A stretch of 27,555 bases of DNA. It comes from an uncultured Anaeroplasmataceae bacterium. GTDB lineage: Bacteria > Bacillota_I > Bacilli_A > Acholeplasmatales > Anaeroplasmataceae. The notes below the pieces were generated by a model. The model was not told the origin of the DNA. It made no database searches and saw nothing but the letters and a program-made list of their open reading frames with translations. Position numbers and translations under genes: made by a program. Positions 24,141 to 27,555 of the stretch are shown one piece after another. The first letter of the stretch is position 1. Each line of letters starts with the position of its first letter. The stretch spans positions 1-27,555 of the forward strand of contig CAKQDS010000024.1 of NCBI GenBank assembly GCA_934229535.1, written 5' to 3'.

Positions 24141-25292
24141 CTACTTATTTACATTTATATTGCTACCATTGTTTACAAAAGCATTAGCAGCGATATTATT
24201 AACACTACCATTAAATGTAACATTTACATTATATAATCTATTTGCAAATATATGATCACAAACATTATTAACATCACCATTAAAATATAAATTAATATTT
24301 AAGGTATTAATAGCATAAGTCTCTATACTTGTAATACTTCCTTCAAAATAAACATTTCTTTCATCAGAAAATCCTGATAAAGCAAATGGCATAATAGTTA
24401 ATTCATTATCATTTATATGAATATCCTTACTAGATAAATCAACATAATATAGCTTCTTCATATCCTTAGAATAAAGTGACTTATTAACCATTTTATAATA
24501 CGGATTATTTTCGTTAACAACAATACTTGTAATTCTTAAGCGAGAAGTGTTACCAAATTCATTAATAAATATCTCATCATTAAATATATTTTTCTCATAT
24601 TCTGTTAAATCAATAAGCTTACATTTTTCACCAATATAAACATCATTTTTTTCAAGTGATGATAAAATATTAAAAGTATGTATACTTAAAAGCTTATCAT
24701 TCATAATAAAATCATTAATAATATAATTACCATAGCCAACAGTTTCTAAATTAGAAAAATTATATAACCTTAGCTTAGCATATGAAACAAATTCATCATC
24801 AAGGCTTGTAATATTAGCATTGCCATAAATATTTATACTATAATAGATTCCACCATTTTTAATAATATCTGCCATAATTGTTTCAAAGGCACTAGCTTTA
24901 ATACCAACAACCTTATAATTCTTATTATCTATCTTAATTGTTGAAGGTAAGTAAACATCACGTTCTGAGGTGAATTGCTTTACATTAGTAATATATGCAC
25001 TATCATTTACAATTTCAAAATCAAAAAACTCAACCTTATATTCTTCATTTTTATATTCATAAATAGGATATAATGAATGTTTTTGATTATAGAATTTACT
25101 TTTATAGCTACCACCATTTGTATCATAGCGCCATTCTTTAAATTCTAGTCCATACAATTCCTTAGGTTTATAATTAGCTTCCTTTATTCTACCATTAATA
25201 TCTAACCCAAACCAAATTGCAACAATAATTACAACCACAAATAAAATAATACTTGGTATTAATATCTTAAAAGCCTTCCTTTGTTCTTGCAT
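24141..25292 (-). CDS. Membrane-anchored BspA-like leucine-rich-repeat surface protein
   Basis: 383 residues: a short cytoplasmic N-terminus, one strong TM segment (about 10-30, IPSIILFVVVIIVAIWFGL) and a long extracellular part. It carries irregular BspA/LRR_5-type units (KVVGIKASAFE, SIVVNENNPYYKMVNKSLYSKD, LTIMPFALSGF, NVYFEGSITSIETYAI, ending IAANAFVNNG). The phrase NPYYKMVNKSLYSKD is a typical BspA cap-like element. Such proteins mediate adhesion in gut and oral bacteria, though the ligand is unknown here. ATG 25292 follows GAGGA with 8-nt spacing; the upstream TTG and ATG overlap that site. It is coupled to the preceding frame, whose TGA is at 25306-25304. Confidence 0.75.
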   Translation of the reverse strand: MQEQRKAFKILIPSIILFVVVIIVAIWFGLDINGRIKEANYKPKELYGLEFKEWRYDTNGGSYKSKFYNQKHSLYPIYEYKNEEYKVEFFDFEIVNDSAYITNVKQFTSERDVYLPSTIKIDNKNYKVVGIKASAFETIMADIIKNGGIYYSINIYGNANITSLDDEFVSYAKLRLYNFSNLETVGYGNYIINDFIMNDKLLSIHTFNILSSLEKNDVYIGEKCKLIDLTEYEKNIFNDEIFINEFGNTSRLRITSIVVNENNPYYKMVNKSLYSKDMKKLYYVDLSSKDIHINDNELTIMPFALSGFSDERNVYFEGSITSIETYAINTLNINLYFNGDVNNVCDHIFANRLYNVNVTFNGSVNNIAANAFVNNGSNINVNK

Positions 25293-25303
25293 AATAATCA
25301 TCC

Positions 25304-26551
25304 TCAATTTCTAGTAATAATATAATTGATAGTTGTAACTTCCTCATATTGAATCTTAACATTAAAAGACAAAGTATAACTATAATCTTTGTTTAAAAAA
25401 TTATTATTTTGATAAGTCTTAATATATAATTTTACAAAGTTATTATTGTTAGTTTCATTTGAATAAGTTGGAAAATATGGTGAATTTTTATATTCTAGTA
25501 TCCTATTGTTAAATAAATATGCATTCGAACTTATATACTTACATTTAAACGCACCATTAGCATTTTGATCTAAAAAAGCTTGAACATCAGCATCAGCATT
25601 ATTGGACTCAAATGCATATGCGATTTTAGTTCCCATTTTTATCACTTTATAAGTTATATTCAGTGGCTTGTTCCAAGAAGTAGCAGTTTCAATTAATTTA
25701 TCTGCGACATTTTGTGTTATACCAGATAATACTTTATCTTTCATTTCATATTTTGAACTTTGATTTTGATTATAAATATTAGCTTCTGATATACAACTAC
25801 CATTATAAGATTCAACTAAAGCGGAAAAATCAGTCAACATAAAACACTTTTCTTCACAACTATTAAAATACATCAAATTAGAAGAATAAACATATTCAAT
25901 ACGATAATTCATTAAAATTGAAACAACTATATTAGATGTGTTACTATCACTATTTTCAATCACTGCAAATCTCATATAATAAACAATTGATTGCTCAATA
26001 TCATTCGAATTATCATCATACATATAATCAATTAAAGCATATCTATAAATTGTAATATGCTGATTTCCATTTTTTAAATTATCTTCATTAAATTGTTCTT
26101 TTTCAACCATAGACTCGATATTAATTCCACCATAAACGTTATCATAATCAGAATTTCCAGATAAAAAATCTTTTGTTAACACATCGTACTTAATTATAGC
26201 ATGTTCTTTTGTTCCTATATCACCTTCAGAATAAATAGATGTAAAAATTGACAAATCATCCATTGGAAATAAATATTCATCCACATTATTTCCATACACA
26301 TTTGTATTGTAAACGAAATTAATACCACTATATTTAATTTTAAAAGATGTTTCACCACGTTTTTTTGCAGTTAGATGTACATAATAGCCTGTAGTACTAT
26401 TTGGATTTAGTTTTCTATTAGCTGACATATTAGCCTGAAATATATTAACTTCAGTTTTATCATTTTCCAAATTATATACTTTCTTTCTAGTTCCGCTTAC
26501 AAAATTATTATATGTAACATATTCATAAATTTCAAAACTATCTATATAATT
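25304..26551 (-). pseudogene. Distal part of the interrupted PPC-like surface protein
   Basis: This frame is in register with the upstream signal-peptide gene; a single TAA (26554-26552) separates them. The 27 codons between the TAA and the first possible start (TTG 26470) are fully open and read as normal protein (NYIDSFEIYEYVTYNN), continuing the beta-sandwich broken by the stop. No ribosome site is seen at TTG 26470, and the ATGs nearby are out of frame. So it is the downstream half of a gene of about 653 codons, expressed only by read-through or weak re-initiation. The remaining 388 residues are Asn/Tyr/Ser-rich, secreted-type sequence of unknown fold with no TM segment. Its end overlaps the start region of the LRR gene. 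Confidence 0.75.
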
Positions 26552-27265
26552 TTAATCATAATCTAATGTAAATTGACCAGATTTATTTGGATAAAATTTG
26601 AAATACAAATTTCTATTTTGAACATTGAATCTTTTTGTCAAACCATCGTATAAACTTGTTGCAGATACCTCTGCTTGATTTGCCTTATATTCTGTCTTTT
26701 CAGAATTTATAGAAATCTTATAAGCTGCTTGTGTGTTATTAGTAAATACAAGTCTTAACACAAATGAGCCACATTCAAAATTTGTAAAAGCAATTCCCAA
26801 ATCACTACTTTTAACTAAAACATATTCATTTCCTTGAACGCTATATAACTGGAGATTATATTTTACATAACTATCTGTTGTGATTGATACACAAAATGTT
26901 TTGCAAAAATATTCATTATCAAAATAAAAGCAATCTTTATCAACATTTCCATTACTATGATTAGCTATTGACAAATATTTTGTAAAACTTCCAACATAAC
27001 CATTATAGCTTATCAAGTTTGTAATATCAGTTGCCGTTTGAAATGAATCATTCATTTCAAATTCATCATCGCTATTTCCACCTAAACCTGGATCAACTAT
27101 AATGGCCCCACATGTAGAAACAGCATTATCTTCAGTTTTGTAATCATCACTTACTGCTTGTCCTGTGTATTCCTCATACTCAATTTCATTATTTTGACTT
27201 GCATAAACATTAAATCCAAAAAAGAGCATTAAGAAACATAAAATAATAAAACTAATCTTCTTCAT
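26552..27265 (-). CDS. Exported PPC-domain-like surface protein, proximal part, ending at a premature in-frame TAA
   Basis: 237 residues: signal peptide (about 1-22, FIILCFLMLFFGFNVYA, then cleavage before SQN), an acidic linker, and a PPC-like beta-sandwich. The domain begins with EMNDSFQTATDI, the E-ND-F-TA motif of bacterial pre-peptidase C-terminal domains, and continues with DKDCFYFDNE and YNLQLYSVQG. A second sandwich (LYFKFYPNKSGQFTLDYD) stops abruptly at TAA in mid-strand, and the same frame resumes downstream. ATG 27265 follows AGGTGAG with 8-nt spacing; GTG 27274 overlaps that site. A protein of this half length could be secreted but its second domain would be incomplete. Lead gene of the operon ending with the LRR protein. 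Confidence 0.75.
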   Translation of the reverse strand: MKKISFIILCFLMLFFGFNVYASQNNEIEYEEYTGQAVSDDYKTEDNAVSTCGAIIVDPGLGGNSDDEFEMNDSFQTATDITNLISYNGYVGSFTKYLSIANHSNGNVDKDCFYFDNEYFCKTFCVSITTDSYVKYNLQLYSVQGNEYVLVKSSDLGIAFTNFECGSFVLRLVFTNNTQAAYKISINSEKTEYKANQAEVSATSLYDGLTKRFNVQNRNLYFKFYPNKSGQFTLDYD

Positions 27266-27318
27266 TTTTTTCACTCACCTTTCATTAGTTGTAAATTTAA
27301 AAATATAATTTTAATTTT

Positions 27319-27342
27319 ACAAATATTATTATACATATTTGT
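27319..27342. promoter_or_regulatory. Inverted repeat around the -10 of the surface-protein operon
   Basis: ACAAATAT (27342-27335) and ATATTTGT (27326-27319) form perfect 8-bp arms flanking 8 nt that contain the -10 box. A candidate operator. Confidence 0.5.
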
Positions 27343-27355
27343 AGAAAATTGTCAA
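27328..27355 (-). promoter_or_regulatory. Promoter of the surface-protein operon
   Basis: TTGACA (27355-27350), 16-nt spacer, TATAAT (27333-27328): both hexamers are consensus. Confidence 0.82.
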
Positions 27356-27360
27356 TTTTC
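27344..27360. promoter_or_regulatory. Palindrome over the -35 of the surface-protein operon
   Basis: GAAAATTGACAATTTTC: 8-bp arms with a single central base, covering the -35 box. A candidate repressor site. Confidence 0.5.
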
Positions 27361-27371
27361 ATAAAAAAATG

Positions 27372-27426
27372 AAAACTGGAGATTTGATACTTTAATGGTA
27401 CTATGTAAGCGCTAACTTCCAGTTTC
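27372..27426 (-). terminator. Long inverted repeat with T run, possible terminator of a gene or RNA from the right
   Basis: GAAACTGGA (27426-27418) pairs with TCCAGTTTTC (27380-27371, one bulge) across about 37 nt; on the minus strand seven T follow shortly after (27368-27362). It could be a terminator or the 3' end of a structured RNA. The cre-like site lies in the loop. Confidence 0.4.
27403..27417. promoter_or_regulatory. cre-like site (CcpA catabolite control)
   Basis: ATGTAAGCGCTAACT fits the Gram-positive cre consensus WTGWAARCGYTWWCW at every position. It lies about 48 bp upstream of the -35 of the surface-protein operon, or downstream of whatever gene lies to the right. No ccpA gene is in the window. 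Confidence 0.55.
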
Positions 27427-27496
27427 AAACTGTATATTTGCCATTTTTGAAGGCACGGGTTTTCGACAGCAAAATAAAAAAATTTTAGTTAAAAAT

Positions 27497-27538
27497 GAGG
27501 AGTTTATATACTACGTATATAATTCCTCTTATTTTTTT
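27497..27538. terminator. Hairpin with T run near the right edge
   Basis: Arms 27497-27511 and 27515-27528 (GAGGA...TATATAC / GTATATAA...TCCTC, one bulge), then seven T on the plus strand (27532-27538). No plus-strand gene precedes it within 3 kb; on the minus strand only a short T run follows. It may be bidirectional, serving a gene outside the window. Confidence 0.5.
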
Positions 27539-27555
27539 GTCAAATTTCAAACTTT

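Noticed and set aside
23838..24236. 132-codon plus-strand frame across the MarR promoter region
   Set aside because: It runs antisense through the promoter, palindrome and terminator, which are better explained on the minus strand.
27455..27470. GGGTTTTCGACAGC resembling the 5' region of tmRNA
   Set aside because: The surrounding sequence lacks the tmRNA tag frame, pseudoknots and tRNA-like ends, and a terminator follows within about 70 nt.

Overview
The window is very AT-rich and gene-dense. Genes carry strong AGGAGG-type ribosome sites and promoters of the TTGACA/TATAAT type with 16-18 nt spacers, and a T-box riboswitch is present. This points to a low-GC Gram-positive lineage (Bacillota/Mycoplasmatota-like, for example gut Erysipelotrichia- or RF39-type bacteria; this assignment is inference). 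TGA is used as a stop (for example the MarR gene at 23528) and Trp is encoded by TGG, so the Mycoplasma code 4 does not apply. Most genes are chromosomal housekeeping or envelope functions. I see no integrase, transposase, phage gene, tRNA, rRNA or CRISPR array.

Layout. 1-90 (-): 5' end of an unidentified gene running off the left edge. 413-4609 (+): a two-gene operon encoding a large 2-hydroxyacyl-CoA dehydratase activase-like protein and its HgdB/COG3581-like partner. 4655-5131 (+): small Crp-like winged-helix regulator, convergent with and overlapping the next operon. 5094-7611 (-): metQ-metI-metN methionine ABC importer behind a Met-specific T-box (about 7634-7902). 7950-9209 (-): pyrR and a YebC-family regulator. 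9401-11757 (-): M3 peptidase, small XRE regulator and membrane protein in one operon. 11855-14477 (-): unknown membrane protein and transketolase. 14588-15403 (-): zinc-ribbon/repeat/SHOCT protein. 15566-17777 (+): OmpR-type two-component system. 17807-19198 (-): cytoplasmic-looking GH28 pectinase-type enzyme. 19415-23965 (-): marR, a heterodimeric ABC exporter and a DUF368 (undecaprenyl-phosphate translocase family) gene in one operon behind a perfect MarR-type palindrome. 24141-27265 (-): exported PPC-domain-like surface protein interrupted by one in-frame TAA, followed by a membrane-anchored BspA-like LRR protein. 27275-27555: no gene, but unusually structured, with palindromes at the promoter, a perfect cre consensus inside a larger inverted repeat, and a terminator-like hairpin at the edge.

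Themes. Methionine supply is controlled by tRNA charging. The marR-ABC-ABC-DUF368 operon looks like an inducible envelope or antimicrobial-stress module. The right end is a cell-surface operon with an interrupted lead gene. The most unusual DNA-level feature is the intrinsic terminator of metNIQ, which lies wholly inside the coding sequence of the convergent regulator gene and encodes its wing. I found no convincing entirely new multi-gene system; the strongest leads for something undescribed are that embedded terminator, the stop-interrupted surface gene and the structured block at 27369-27470.
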